NCBI GenBank assembly: GCA_023375785.1
Contig: SZWC01003591.1
Coordinates: 102,447 to 166,446 of the forward strand
Length of the DNA: 64,000 nt
Direction of reading: 5' to 3'
From: Penium margaritaceum
Taxonomy: Eukaryota > Streptophyta > Zygnematophyceae > Desmidiales > Peniaceae
Shown: positions 24,757 to 34,556 of the stretch, piece by piece
Position numbering within the stretch: the stretch's first letter is position 1
Layout of the letters: every line of letters begins with the position of its first letter
The notes under the pieces: generated by a model
What the model was told of the DNA's origin: nothing
Databases searched by the model: none
What the model saw: only the letters and a program-made list of their open reading frames with translations
Position numbers and translations under genes: made by a program

Positions 24757-25267
24757 ATGCAAAACATTTTGCAACAGTACGTTGCTGGGAGCCTTGTGTA
24801 TGCGATGGTGGGGATGCGACCAGACATCACTTATGTGGTGGGCCAGGTGGACAGGTTTGTGGCCAACCCTGGGCAAGAACACTGGAAAGTGGTGAAGCGG
24901 ATTTTTCGCTACCTAAAAAGTACTCGGCACGTGGGACTGAGGTTTGGGGGTCTAGAAGGGTCAGACTCACTACGACTGACGTGCTACAATGACGCGGAGT
25001 GCGGAGGGCAGATTGACGACAGGAAGTCCACCTCATGATTTGTCTGCCTTCTCAACGATGGTGCGATCTCGTGGGCGAGCAAGAAGCAGGACTGCGTCTC
25101 ACTTTCTACTGCTGAGGTAGAGTGCATCGCACTCTCTAAAGTGTGCAAGGGAACACAATGGCTTTGCAGTTTGCTTGATGAGATCAAGGCACCACAAGAG
25201 GAACCAATGGTCATCCGCATTGACAACCAGGGTGCCATGGCTATGGCAGAGGACGACATGACCTCCT
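24757..25267 (+). pseudogene. Outer copia RNase H, N-terminal part
   Basis: RNase H removes the RNA strand during reverse transcription. After a frameshift the segment shows VAGSLVYAMVGMRPDITYVVGQVDRFVANP as separable short motifs, HWKVVKRIFRYLK, a catalytic-type Asp in the YNDAECGG motif, DRKSTS followed by a TGA, SWASKKQDCVSLSTAE and LLDEIKAPQEEPMVIRIDNQGA. It stops at codon DMTS because the inner element is inserted there. The frame continues in phase at 34,948. Confidence 0.88.
25263..25267. repeat. Left 5-bp target-site duplication of the inner copia
   Basis: ctcct immediately before the inner 5' LTR (TG at 25,268) matches ctcct at 34,943-34,947 immediately after the inner 3' LTR (CA at 34,942). 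Five bases is the usual duplication length for copia integrases. Confidence 0.85.
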
Positions 25268-25392
25268 TGTTGTTATTTTATGCCCCATGGCCACTGCTAT
25301 GGATTAACGGACAGGTTGGGCATGCAGTGATCCCTTAGAGTAATTCCCCCAAACGTTGTTTGTGGTACAAATCCAGGTGAGACACCAGAAGT

Positions 25393-25450
25393 GTAGCGCA
25401 ATGGATAGCATGTTGGACTTAGGGAGAACATGTCCTACGATCAAGTCTTG
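25393..25450 (+). other. tRNA-Arg-like segment in the 5' LTR
   Basis: gtagcgcaatggatagcatg followed by ttggactta resembles the D-arm (A-box region) and anticodon stem of eukaryotic tRNA-Arg genes. Equivalent segments occur at 30,993 and 35,360; the latter two read ttacgga in the loop position, compatible with an ACG anticodon. The acceptor stem and a clean B-box are missing, so this is not a functional tRNA gene. It may be a SINE-like fragment captured by the LTR, or chance resemblance. Confidence 0.4.
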
Positions 25451-25708
25451 ATGTGTGCGGGAAGATTTTTGACATTCCTGCACAGGGGAAGTTTCTTAGA
25501 CATTTCTCCATGCACGAGGAGGATGTGCCACTTGGCGGTCAGTGGATGCGCCAATTGGCAAGGTGGTGAGGAGTGGCCACCCCAAAAGTGCAACTACCCA
25601 CACACCTCTGAAGCCAGGCCTATGACTATATGTACCAGGCTCATTCCTTATTCTTATTACACAATCTGGCGTAGATGCACCTTACAAAATTGTCCAACTA
25701 AGGAACAG

Positions 25709-25715
25709 TATAAAG
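25709..25715 (+). promoter_or_regulatory. TATA-like box in the LTR
   Basis: tataaag is preserved in both LTRs of the inner element (here and at 34,703-34,709), while the outer LTR reads tacaaag at the same place. Its position, about two thirds into the LTR, fits a U3 promoter with the transcript starting shortly downstream. The start site itself cannot be seen. Confidence 0.45.
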
Positions 25716-25949
25716 AAGACACTAGTTGGCCTAAGCCCCAGGAGTTAGTCTTCAGCTAGTACCTTGTGCAAAAGTGACCAAGTGTTCCGTGGACACAGTT
25801 GCTAGCAAGTGATTTCCTAGGAGCTGCTCAGTGGGGAACCGTGATTCTGAGGATGATATCTTCTCCTAGCTAAAATACTAGGAGTGGACGGCAGGTGCTA
25901 TTGTGTTGGCCCTGTTTTCTAGTCCATTTGCCTCATGCAGGTTGACAAA

Positions 25950-25963
25950 GGGTTATAGGCCCA
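25950..25963 (+). promoter_or_regulatory. Primer-binding site for a half initiator tRNA-Met
   Basis: Two bases after the LTR end is gggttataggccca. The reverse complement of the initiator tRNA-Met anticodon stem-loop is gggttatgggccca, a match at 13 of 14 positions. Drosophila copia and yeast Ty5 are known to prime with an internally cut initiator tRNA-Met in this way, whereas most plant elements use the tRNA 3' end (tggtatcagagc), which is absent here. Confidence 0.75.
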
Positions 25964-26495
25964 TACTGACCAGTTGTAAGGCACGCTTTGCTCAACTTTG
26001 GTACGTTTTCTCCCGGTGCGTACATCAGGTCCATCAGCTCCATCAGCTCCATCTGATTCATCAGCTCCATCGGCTGGGTTTGCACTTAGCACACTGGGAC
26101 CAAGTACAAGCTCTCCCCTTGGAGGCACGACCATTCTGTCCCAACCAAGACAAGCTCTGCCCTTGGAGGCAAGACCCTAGGTGTGCTAGTGTGATCTGTC
26201 TTCTCTGTTGGCAGGTAAACATTGGCTGGAGGGGTAAGCAATGGAACTGGACCGTTAAACTGGTAGCAGACATTGGCCTCAATGTAGCAGAGACGCAGAT
26301 TACAGAAAAGGGCAGCTAAAATGGCTGGACCATCAGGAGTAGTGGGGGCTGCCGCAAGGCATTCCCCACTACTCCTCACAAGGTAGTCCTCAATGGCAAC
26401 AGAGGTTGCCGCAGGGCAGTCCTCAAACTTAACAGTGGCTAAACAGGGCAGACCACAGGAGCAACCGTGGTTGCCACTGCACTGCCGCAAGGTCT
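25964..26495 (+). other. 5' leader of the inner copia element
   Basis: Untranslated leader between the primer-binding site and gag. It contains a 9-bp repeat of ccatcagct type (about 26,025-26,080) and a 27-bp near-direct repeat (acaagctct then ccttggaggca) at about 26,105 and 26,149. It also has a strong stem-loop at 26,336-26,375 and three copies of a tgccgcaagg-like word (about 26,350, 26,412 and 26,484). Short frames here look fortuitous. Confidence 0.65.
26336..26375 (+). promoter_or_regulatory. Stem-loop in the copia leader
   Basis: Perfect 12-bp arms ggagtagtgggg and ccccactactcc enclose a second stem tgcc/ggca closed by gcaa, a GNRA-type tetraloop in RNA. Its place between primer-binding site and gag is where retroelements keep packaging or dimerisation signals. 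The function is inferred, not shown. Confidence 0.6.
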
Positions 26496-26499
26496 TGGA

Positions 26500-27339
26500 T
26501 CTTTGGGAGGAATCCCCGTCTTCTAGGGAAACGACATCCCCCTCTGGAGATGGCAGTTTGAACTGGCAATGAAATGCGTGGATTCATCAAGCTTCTGAAA
26601 GGAGAGGAGTAAGTTCCTGCGGATGGCTCACCTGAGCACGAGACATGGAGTGAACAAAATGATATTGTCATGTCACTCCTCAGCAACGCGGTGGCCAAGA
26701 AGTATGTTCCTATCATTGCGAGGTTCACACAGGCTTTGGATCCTTATGCCAAGCTCAAGTATGTGCACCAATCCACCTCCCTTGCAAATAGATTATTCAT
26801 CCTACAACAGCTGATCAAGATGCGGGTGAATGAGGGGGAATCAGTCCCCGATTTCTTACAAGAGGAATCCTTGAAGGACTCCTTGGCGAGGCTCGCAAGA
26901 TGAACTAGGACCTTGAAAAAATCATGCAAGCCATGATTCTCCTCATGGCGCTACCGAAGAGCTGGAGCAAATAAATCACCATCATGGGCGGTTGGAAGGA
27001 GGATGACCAGACGTACACGGCAGTATCCGAGTACGTGTGAAACGAGGACATGCGCCGCAGCAGAATTGAGGCTAACTTCTTCGCCTATGCTGCACGCTAT
27101 GGTGGCCGCCGGAGAAAAGTGTCAGCCTCTGGTTAGAAAGGTGGCAGTGGAAGCGGTTGCGGTGGAGGCAACATTGGTGGCAAGGCTCCCTACGGGAGCG
27201 ACTAGGCAATTGCTATAACTGCGGGAAACCTGGGCACTGGGGACGAGAGTGCAGGTCGCCAAAGAAGGAAGATGGCGGAAGCGATGGGAACAAAGGTAGA
27301 AAAAAAGGTGGCAAAGAAGCCACCAACATGATGGTGTAA
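26500..27339 (+). pseudogene. Inner copia gag remnant
   Basis: Starts with the GND.PLWRW motif preceded by an in-frame TAG (26,524-26,526) at the same codon as in the outer copy (21,249). A one-base loss just after shifts the frame. LLSNAVAKKYVPIIARFTQA and YAKLKYVHQSTSLANR show the capsid-like part of Gag. The zinc knuckle CYNCGKPGHWGREC (about 27,215-27,256) is perfect CX2CX4HX4C, so nucleic-acid binding would be intact here, unlike in the outer copy. Stops follow in several places, ending with a TAA near 27,338. Confidence 0.87.
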
Positions 27340-27816
27340 AGCACGCCACCAATAAAGGGCGCAGCGCTGCTCAAGCCAGGAGCCTTTGGGCTCAACTCCA
27401 GCAGTGATCACCACTCTAGCAACGACAAGGCTGGATTCATCTCCATCGTCCCCACTGATCGGTGGTTCAGATGTGCAAACGGCAGCATTGTGAACGCAAA
27501 CGGCGTTGGAGACAAGCTGGTGAGCATCAATGTTAACGGTACGGAGAAGGATCTGCGGCTGCATGACGTAGTTTACATGCCCTCCTTTGCGGCAAACCTA
27601 CTATTTGTGTCAAAAATCACGGACAACAACATGACGGTGGTGTTCACACAGAAAAAGGCGGTCATCACCAAGAACAAGGAAATCAAGGTCCTCTATGCCA
27701 ATAAGGATCTCGTTGCACAAGTACCACGGGTTGACGGGCTCTATGCATTACAGACAACCACAACAAAAACCTCAGAAGAAGATGGTCATGCAGATGTAGC
27801 GAAGGTAGTGGTCTAG
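27340..27816 (+). pseudogene. Inner copia protease remnant
   Basis: The open stretch covers the aspartic protease region. The catalytic DSGA motif reads NSSS (about 27,393), so the catalytic Asp is replaced by Asn. The downstream region is well preserved: WFRCANGSIV, LRLHDVVYMPSFAANLL and YALQTTTTK, matching the copia protease-to-integrase linker. It ends at a TAG (about 27,814) before the integrase zinc domain. The loss of the Asp predicts no self-processing. Confidence 0.8.
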
Positions 27817-28830
27817 GCACCAACGCAGGAGAACACACCATCAAAAACTGAGAAGGCATCCTCTGCTGCAAAAGACGAAGACATTGACCTCTGGCATAGA
27901 CGCTTTGGGCACGATGCAAACAGCAGGCTCCAGGTCATCTAGCAACAACAGTTGGTCCGCCGCATGGGTGGATGCAAGAAGGATGCAGCTTGGTGTGGCA
28001 GCTTGTGTAAACCTTGTCTCCAAGGCAAGAAAAAACAAATGCGCTTTGAGCGTAACAGTCGCCGTGCACAAAAAGCCCTTGACCTGATTCACACCAACAT
28101 GAGCGGACCCTTTCGCACGGTGTAAAACAGTGGTAGCAAGTTTTTTTTTACCTTCATCAATGACCACAGCCGCAAGGTGTGAATCTACGTCCTCAAAACC
28201 AAGGGAGGGTTCAAAGAGAAGTTGCAGGAGATTATTCCCATGGTGGAGCACCATACTGGAAACAAAGTAAAGGCAATGTGAAGCGGCAACGGCGGAGAGT
28301 ATGAGGCATGCAAGGGCTGGTTTCGGCAACATGGGATCAACCACCAGTCCATAACGCTCTACATACCGCAAAGCAATAGTGTGGCCGAACGGATGAATCA
28401 GACCATCCTCGGCATGGTGCGCAGCATGCTCTTTGATGTAAGACTTCCACCGTAGTTCTGGGAAGAAGCGGCAAGGACGGCATGCTATCTCGTCAACCTG
28501 ACTCCTACGGCTGCTCTAAGCAGGCGCAGAAAGAAAAAGAGCGGACAACAGATGATACCACAAGAAGCATGGTCAGGGAAGAAGCCGGACGCATCACACC
28601 TAAAAGTCTTCAGCTGCGCCGCATGGGGAAAGGTCCAGTCGGGTGAGGGTGCCGTCAAGCTGGATACAAGAGCACAAAAGTGCGTTATGGTGCGCTATGA
28701 GACGGCCCACAAGACCTTCCGCTTGTGGGACCTGGCAAGAAGAAGACTCATCACCAGCACGGACGTAGCTTTTGACGAGAGGAAACCAGGCAAGGAACAG
28801 ATGCTTGATCCCACACAAGCTCCAAAATAG
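27817..28830 (+). pseudogene. Inner copia integrase remnant
   Basis: Zinc domain WHRRFGH with CKPCLQGK (about 27,892-28,030), then the first catalytic Asp in DLIHTN (28,081). The second catalytic site, normally SDNGGEY, reads SGNGGEY (about 28,282-28,302), losing the Asp, and is preceded by a TGA. The third site keeps Glu in SVAERMNQT. HGINHQ, the C-terminal WSGKKPDASHLKVFSC and VRYETAHKTFRLWD are clear. Stops include TAG at 27,940, TAA at about 28,123, TGA at about 28,180 and TAG at 28,454. The final TAG (28,828) is shared with the outer copy. Confidence 0.88.
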
Positions 28831-30040
28831 GGAGAGTGGTTGGTGCTGCTGCAGTCAGGAGATCAAGCTCCCAAAAACTGGAAAGTGGTGCCAGTGCGGC
28901 AGGCCATGAAGAAGAGAGGTGTGGCAGGGAGAGCGGCTACGTAGGCTGACATAGCGACGAGCTTTGACACAGAGTCGGAGACGTCCGAGGCCTTGGAGAC
29001 CAGCTCGGATGCCAGTGGCTCTTCACAAGAGGAGAACTTAACTTCAGGGCAGCCAGCAACACAGGAGCAATAGCAAAGCGAAGATCCACCAGCAATGCAG
29101 CATCGCAGCACACGGCAGAGAAAACAAACTCCAAAGGATGACACTGACACCGGAAGCTAGACTGGACTGAGTTGGTCCTGTTTGGCTCAAGGAGAGCCAT
29201 TTACTGTGGCTGAGGGGCTGGCAAGGTCCAATGCAGCCAAGTGGACGGAGGTGGTGGACAGCGAGCTTGCATCCATTGAAGGAAATGGCACATGGGTGCT
29301 GGTGGACAGACCCGCTAACGCTCACGTGGTGGGCTCAAAGTGGGTGCTCAGGCTGAAGCGGAAGTAAGATGATAGCATCAACAAGCACACGACAAGGATC
29401 ATGGTGAAGGGATTCTCACAGTGCGCAGGGTCTGAGTACGATGAGACCTTTGCACCGGTTGTCACGTTTGCCTCCATCAAGTCCTTGCTGGTGGCCACTC
29501 CCACCAAAGACCTTGACATCCACCAGAAGCATTTGAAGATAGCTTTCCTCTACAGGAATCTTGACAAGGAGGTGCTAATGGAGGTATTGAAAGGTGTCAA
29601 AGCACCTGAGAGAAGGTGTGCAAGCTGGTGAAGGCGTTGTACTGGATGAAAGAGGCCCCCCGGATCTGGTACAAGGAAATGGATAGCGTCATGGCTGAGC
29701 TCTCCTCTGCACACTGCAAGAACGATCTTAGTTTCTATGTGCGGGAGTATGAGCGTGGCTTGCTACTTGTAACATTGTATGTCGACGAGTTGATCGTGTG
29801 CTGTTCCTCTTGTGAGGCCCTTGCGGACCTCAAGAAGCGGCTGAGTAGCAGGTTCAAGATGAAAGACATGGATCCTCTCGAATAATACCTTGGGATTGCC
29901 GATTACCGCAACCGCAAAGCAGGCTCCATCGAGCTCGACTAGACCATTTACATCATGGGCGTCCTGAAGCGCTACAACATGGAGGACTGCAACCCTGTTA
30001 GCACCCCATGCCCTCAGACTGCAAGTTCTCCTCCTCCATG
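28831..30040 (+). pseudogene. Inner copia reverse transcriptase remnant
   Basis: A Ser/Thr/Glu-rich linker (to about 29,150) leads into GNGTWVLVDRP, VGSKWVLRLKRK (followed by TAA), VKGFSQ, EYDETFAPVVTFASI and IAFLYRNLDKEV. A frameshift occurs near 29,612. APRIWYKEMDS and YVREYERGLLLV follow. The YVDD box reads YVDE (about 29,778-29,789), replacing the second catalytic Asp with Glu. FKMKDMDPLE is followed by TAA at 29,882. The outer copy lost the other Asp of the same box, so the two are independently inactivated. Confidence 0.88.
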
Positions 30041-30059
30041 TCACTAAGCAACGAGGCAG

Positions 30060-30769
30060 ACCGGCGGGAGATGCAAACCATTTCGTACCAAGCCGCCGTT
30101 GGGAGCCTCATGTATGCAATGGTGGGGACGTGACATCATATCGCTTTTGTAGTGTGCCAGGTGAGCAGGTTTGTGGCCAATCCTGGGCCAAAACACTAGC
30201 AAGCCGTGAAGCAGATTTCTAGCTACCTCAAAAAGGCTCGGCACATGGGACTTTGGTTTGGAGGTCTAGAAGGACCACACTCGCTGCGACTGATATGCTA
30301 CAGTGACGTGGAATTGGGAGGGCGGATTGGCGATGGGAATTCCACCTTAGGCTCCGTCTGCCTTCTCAACGGTGGTGCGATCTTGCGGGCAAGCAGGAAG
30401 CACAACTGTGTCTCACTTTCTACTACTAAGGCGGAGTACATCGCACTCTCTGAAGTGTGTAAGGAAACACAGTGGCTTCGAAGTTTGCTTGATGAGATCA
30501 AGGCACCACAAGAGGAAGCAATGGTCATCCGCATCAACAACCAGAGTGCCATCACTATGCCAGAGGATGATATGATCTCTTGGCATACAAAGCACATCAA
30601 AATTTGGTACCACTACTCATGTGACCTTGTTGCTAAGGATTTTGTGGAACTGGAGTACGTCTTAACCAAGAAAATTCTTCCAGAATTCTTGAAAAAGCCA
30701 TTAGACAGTGACTTGCATGTTGTTGGCACTCAAGGAATATGCATGGTGGACGCAGGAGATGAGAACTAA
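30060..30769 (+). pseudogene. Inner copia RNase H remnant
   Basis: A frame change near 30,005 precedes this domain. Motifs: YQAAVGSLMYAM, HMGLWFGGLEGP, a catalytic-type Asp in YSDVELGG, SVCLLNGGAILRASRKHN (Trp of the usual SW lost), SLSTTKAEYIALSE, WLRSLLDEIKA, INNQSAI, WHTKHIKIWYHY and KKILPEFLKKPLDSD. It ends at TAA 30,767-30,769, about 90 bp before the purine tract and the 3' LTR. A stretch from 30,206 is open for 187 codons. Confidence 0.88.
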
Positions 30770-30867
30770 AGACCAAGACAGCTGAATTGCACAAATACAA
30801 CACAGAGCTATGGGTTCATACGGAAGAAAATTACCACAGTAGGTGACCTGAGGTGCAAGGGAGATAT

Positions 30868-31179
30868 TTTTGTTCTTTTATGCTCCATGGCCACTGCTAT
30901 GAATTAACGGACAGGTTGGGCATGCACTGCTCCCTTGGAGTAAGACCCCCAAACTTTGTTCGTCATGCAAGTCCAAGCAAGATACCAGAAGTGTAGCGCA
31001 ATGGATAGTACGTTGGACTTACGGAAAACAAGTCCTGCAATGAAGCCTTGATGTGTGCAAGAAGGTTTTCGACCTTCCTGTATTGGGGAAGTTTCTTAGA
31101 CATTTCTCCATGCATGAGGAGGATGTGCCACTTGGCGGTCAGTGGATACGTCAATCAACAAGCTAGTGAGATGGTGAGG
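30868..31179 (+). mobile_element. 3' LTR of the inner copia, left part
   Basis: Aligns to the first ~310 bp of the 5' LTR, including the tRNA-like segment at about 30,993-31,050. The opening TG has mutated to TT. It ends in tggtgagg (31,172-31,179), the left copy of an 8-bp duplication; the remainder of the LTR resumes at 34,565 after the right copy. Confidence 0.9.
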
Positions 31180-31639
31180 CATTTAGTTCCAATCACCCCA
31201 AATTAATGCACTACTATATCTGTGTACACCACATGCTTTTCTGTACACGTAAACTCCAAGTACCTTCCTTGTACTCATCCATACATTATGGTAACTTTCA
31301 TAAAATGTTCCTGGTCGTATTGGAGGACAAAGTCACATAATGAATAATCTTCCATGTAACTTCTACATAAATTTACACTTTAAGAACTATTAAGAGAATC
31401 CCGGTTGTGTATATGATGTCCTGTTACTTCTATAAAGTTCATCCTCTTCATCCTCTTTACAATTCTACTTTTGAAAATCATTATCATTTTAACTTCTGTC
31501 CACTTCCATGAAGTTTCTCCTGCTCATTCAGTAGTGTATATTTTGTATGTCACTATCATACCAGATTCAGTTAATTCCCCCATAGACTCCCCTCATACAC
31601 TTTCCACTTGATGGGGGGGGGGGGAGAGGGAGTCCAACT

Positions 31640-32900
31640 GGCAAAAGTGTACATGGCAAGTCTATGAAGGAGTGTATGACTGAACAAGTGACGTTACGTT
31701 GAAGTTGTACATTTGTGTGCATCATGTCATATAACTTGTATGATTTTTCTCCTCATTGTACATAAGTGTACTTTTGTATGCCGCCATCATACACATTTCT
31801 TTTCACTCCCTCATGCAATCCTCTCATACACTTTCCACTTGACGCGGGGGGGGAGGGGGGGGGATAGGGAGTCGAGGAATGAGGGTCCAAATGACAAAAT
31901 TGTATGAGACAAGTGTATGGAGTGTATCACTTAACAAGTGACATTACGGTGAAACAATGTGTTTGTGTACATGATATAACTTCTATGGAGCTTCTGCTCC
32001 TTGTACACAAGTGTACTTTTGTATGTCACTATCATACCAAATTCTGGTCATCCCTTCATACAATCTTCCCATACACTTTACACTTGACGGAGGGGGGAGG
32101 GGGGGTCGGGGGGGGTCCAAAGGGCAAAAGTGTACGATGTAAGTGCATGAAGGAGTGTATCACTTAACAATTGATGATACGTTGAAATAAATCATTTGTG
32201 TACATGATCCCATAAAACTTCCATGAAGTCTCTCCTCCTTGTACACAAGTGTATTCTTGTATGTCACTGCCATACCAAATTTTGTTCACTCCTTCATACA
32301 ATCCCCTCATACACTTTCCTCTTGACGGAGGGGAGGGGGAGGGAGGAGGTCGAGGGAGAGGGAGGTACAAACAGCAATAGTGTATGAGGCAAATGAAAGA
32401 AGGAGTGTATCACTAAATAAGTGACGTTACGTTGAAACAATGCATTTTTGTACATGATCTTATATGACCCCTGTGATGTTTCTCCTCCTTGTACACAAGT
32501 GTACTTTTGTATGTCACTATCATACAAAAATCGGTTTACTCCCTCATACACTTCCCTCGTATACTTTCCACTTCATGCGGGAGGAAGGTGGGAGGGGGGG
32601 TCCAAAAGAAATTAGTGTTTGAGGTAAGTGTTCAACGGCGTGTATCGCTGAACAAGTGATGTTACATTGAGAAAAACAAATTTGTGTCTATGATCACCTA
32701 CCACTTCTGTGAAGTTCTCCTCCTTGTACACAAGTGTACATTTGTATGTCACGGTCATATTATCTTTTGTTCACCCCCTCGTACACTCCCCTCATACACT
32801 TTCCACTCCACTGGGGGGGTGGGAGGGGGCAAGGGGGGATTCGGAGGGGGTTCCAAATGACAAAAGTGTGTGAGACAAGTGTATGACGGAGTGTATCACT
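31640..32900. repeat. ~240-bp satellite, about five units
   Basis: Units share acaagtgacgttacgttgaa, gtacacaagtgtac, tttgtatgtcactatcatac, ccctcatacactttcca and a G-run. The acaagtga landmark recurs near 31,687, 31,934, 32,167, 32,416, 32,653 and 32,898, giving periods of about 233-249 bp. The G-run differs in length in each unit. Confidence 0.85.
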
Positions 32901-32904
32901 TAAC

Positions 32905-34420
32905 AAGTGATGGCGTTACTGCCATTCAATGTTTGACTTCCTCATACAATACCACTGTACACTATCCCTCTTTCTACCCCCCCCCCTTCCCCTCTCCCAT
33001 CCCGTCTCCCTCCCATGCAACGAACAGAAGCTCTATAGAACAAGTATGACTCCAATGTACATTAGTGTACATTGAGAATGATGTGATGAACATCCAAACG
33101 TACACTTCCACATACATTCTCACAGCACACTCCCTCCTACAACCCCCCAAACCTCTCCTCCCACCTGTTGCTCCCTCGTTCAGTAGTGTACATTATGACT
33201 GGCGTCACTGCCATCCAATGTACCCTTCCTCATACAATATTCCTATACACTATCCCTCTTTCTACCCCCCCCCCTCCCTCCCCCTCTCCCATCCTCTTTC
33301 CCTCCCATGCAACAAATGAAACCAAGCTACGTACAACAAGTAAGATTGTACCGTTCACTAGTGCGCATAAAAAATGATGTCACTTACATCCAAATGTACA
33401 CTTCCACATACATTCTCANNNNNNNNNNNNNNNNNNNNNNNNNNNNNNNNNNNNNNNNNNNNNNNNNNNNNNNNNNNNNNNNNNNNNNNNNNNNNNNNNN
33501 NNNNNNNNNNNNNNNNNNNNNNNNNNNNNNNNNNNNNNNNNNNNNNNNNNNNNNNNNNNNNNNNNNNNNNNNNNNNNNNNNNNNNNNNNNNNNNNNNNNN
33601 NNNNNNNNNNNNNNNNNNNNNNNNNNNNNNNNNNNNNNNNNNNNNNNNNNNNNNNNNNNNNNNNNNNNNNNNNNNNNNNNNNNNNNNNNNNNNNNNNNNN
33701 NNNNNNNNNNNNNNNNNNNNNNNNNNNNNNNNNNNNNNNNNNNNNNNNNNNNNNNNNNNNNNNNNNNNNNNNNNNNNNNNNNNNNNNNNNNNNNNNNNCA
33801 TCCCCTCTCCCTCCCATGCAACAAATGAAACTAAACTACATACAAAAAGTATGAATGCACCGTACACTAGTGCACATTGAAAATGTGGTCACTAACATCC
33901 AAATGTACACTTCCACATACATTCTCACAGTATACTCTTCCTCCTACAACCCCCTCCCCTCTCCTCCCACCTGTCGCTCTCTCTGTCATTCGTGTACTTA
34001 ACAACTGGCGTCACTGCCATCCAAAGAACACTTCCTCATACAATACCCCTGTACACTATCCCTCTATCTACCCCCTCCCTTCCCCTCTCCCATCCTCTCT
34101 CTCTTCTATGCAACAAATGACACCAAAATACATAAAACAAGTATGAATGTACCGTACACTAGTGCACATTGAAAATGTGGTCACTAACACCCAAATGTAC
34201 ACTTCCACATACATCCTCACAGTACGCTCTCCCTCCTACACCCCCTCCCCTCCTCTCCTCCTACCTTTTGCTATCTCCTTCATTGGAGGGCAGTCACTGG
34301 TGTCACTACCCTCCAAAGTACACTTCCTCGTACAATACCCTAGTACACTATCCCTCTATCTAACCCCCTCCCCCTCCCCCTCCCATCCTCTCTCCCTCCC
34401 ATGCAACAAATGAAACCAAA
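32905..34420. repeat. 292-bp satellite, about five units
   Basis: The catgcaac landmark is at 33,014, 33,306, 33,815, 34,107 and 34,400; intact intervals are 292, 292 and 293 bp. Units contain ccaaatgtacacttccacat, a C-rich run with ctcccat and catacaatacc. It shares short gtacac words with the neighbouring 240-bp repeat. The assembly gap lies inside it. Confidence 0.88.
33419..33798. other. Assembly gap (380 N)
   Basis: A run of 380 unknown bases within the 292-bp satellite. Any protein translated across it is meaningless. Confidence 1.
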
Positions 34421-34556
34421 CTGTGTTCATGGAGCTTTATACCATACAAGAGTGTTCATGGAGAGTGGTACCATCCTGGAAGCTTCTAAACACCTAATGA
34501 CAACCATTGTACACGGTTCCTCTAGTGTATGAAAAACATGTGATTAACTCAAACTC
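34421..34556. other. Right terminal segment of the inserted block
   Basis: After the last satellite unit comes a 136-bp non-repeated end (tggagctttatacc ... ttaactcaaactc). Its reverse complement resembles the sequence at 11,854-11,900 (shared ttttcatacacta core), suggesting a second family member there. Confidence 0.5.

Larger units (their letters stand above)
21184..25267 (+). mobile_element. Outer Ty1/copia element, 5' portion (5' LTR missing)
   Basis: Internal region of a copia-type retrotransposon in the order gag, protease, integrase, reverse transcriptase, RNase H. Its 5' LTR and primer-binding site are gone, replaced by the minisatellite that abuts at about 21,183. It is interrupted at 25,267 by insertion of a second copia element and resumes at 34,943. 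The flanking 5-bp words ctcct (25,263-25,267 and 34,943-34,947) are the target-site duplication. Several in-frame stops (mostly TAG), frameshifts and a small integrase deletion make it non-functional. Confidence 0.9.
25268..25947 (+). mobile_element. 5' LTR of the inner copia element
   Basis: A 680-bp long terminal repeat beginning TG and ending CA. It is homologous along its length to the split repeat at 30,868-31,179 plus 34,565-34,942 (690 bp) and to the outer 3' LTR at 35,235-35,922 (688 bp). The copies differ by many substitutions, so the insertions are old. It holds a tRNA-like segment near 25,393 and a TATA-like tataaag at 25,709-25,715. The 8-bp word tggtgagg, at 25,564-25,571, is the single-copy empty-site equivalent of the duplication in the 3' LTR. 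Confidence 0.9.
26496..30867 (+). mobile_element. Inner Ty1/copia element, coding region
   Basis: Gag, protease, integrase, reverse transcriptase and RNase H in copia order, followed by a purine tract (aagggaga, about 30,858-30,865) next to the 3' LTR. The whole element, excluding the later satellite insertion, is about 6.3 kb. Most of the polyprotein from 27,157 to 29,631 is in one frame broken by stops. There are frameshifts in gag and between reverse transcriptase and RNase H. Confidence 0.9.
31180..34556. mobile_element. 3.4-kb satellite-bearing insertion in the LTR
   Basis: The block is flanked by the direct repeat tggtgagg (31,172-31,179 and 34,557-34,564), which is single in the undisturbed 5' LTR (25,564-25,571), so it is a true insertion. 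It contains no transposase, only two tandem repeats and a gap. The ends are weakly inverted (aatcac at the same offset from both ends). A subterminal inverted pair, cacatgcttttctgtacac at 31,230 and its near reverse complement at 34,525-34,542, supports a non-autonomous DNA transposon. An 8-bp duplication suits hAT-type elements, but the termini do not match any end I know. Confidence 0.65.

Noticed and set aside
33307-33880. Long frames crossing the N gap
   Set aside because: Most of each translation is unknown residues from 380 N; no coding claim is possible.
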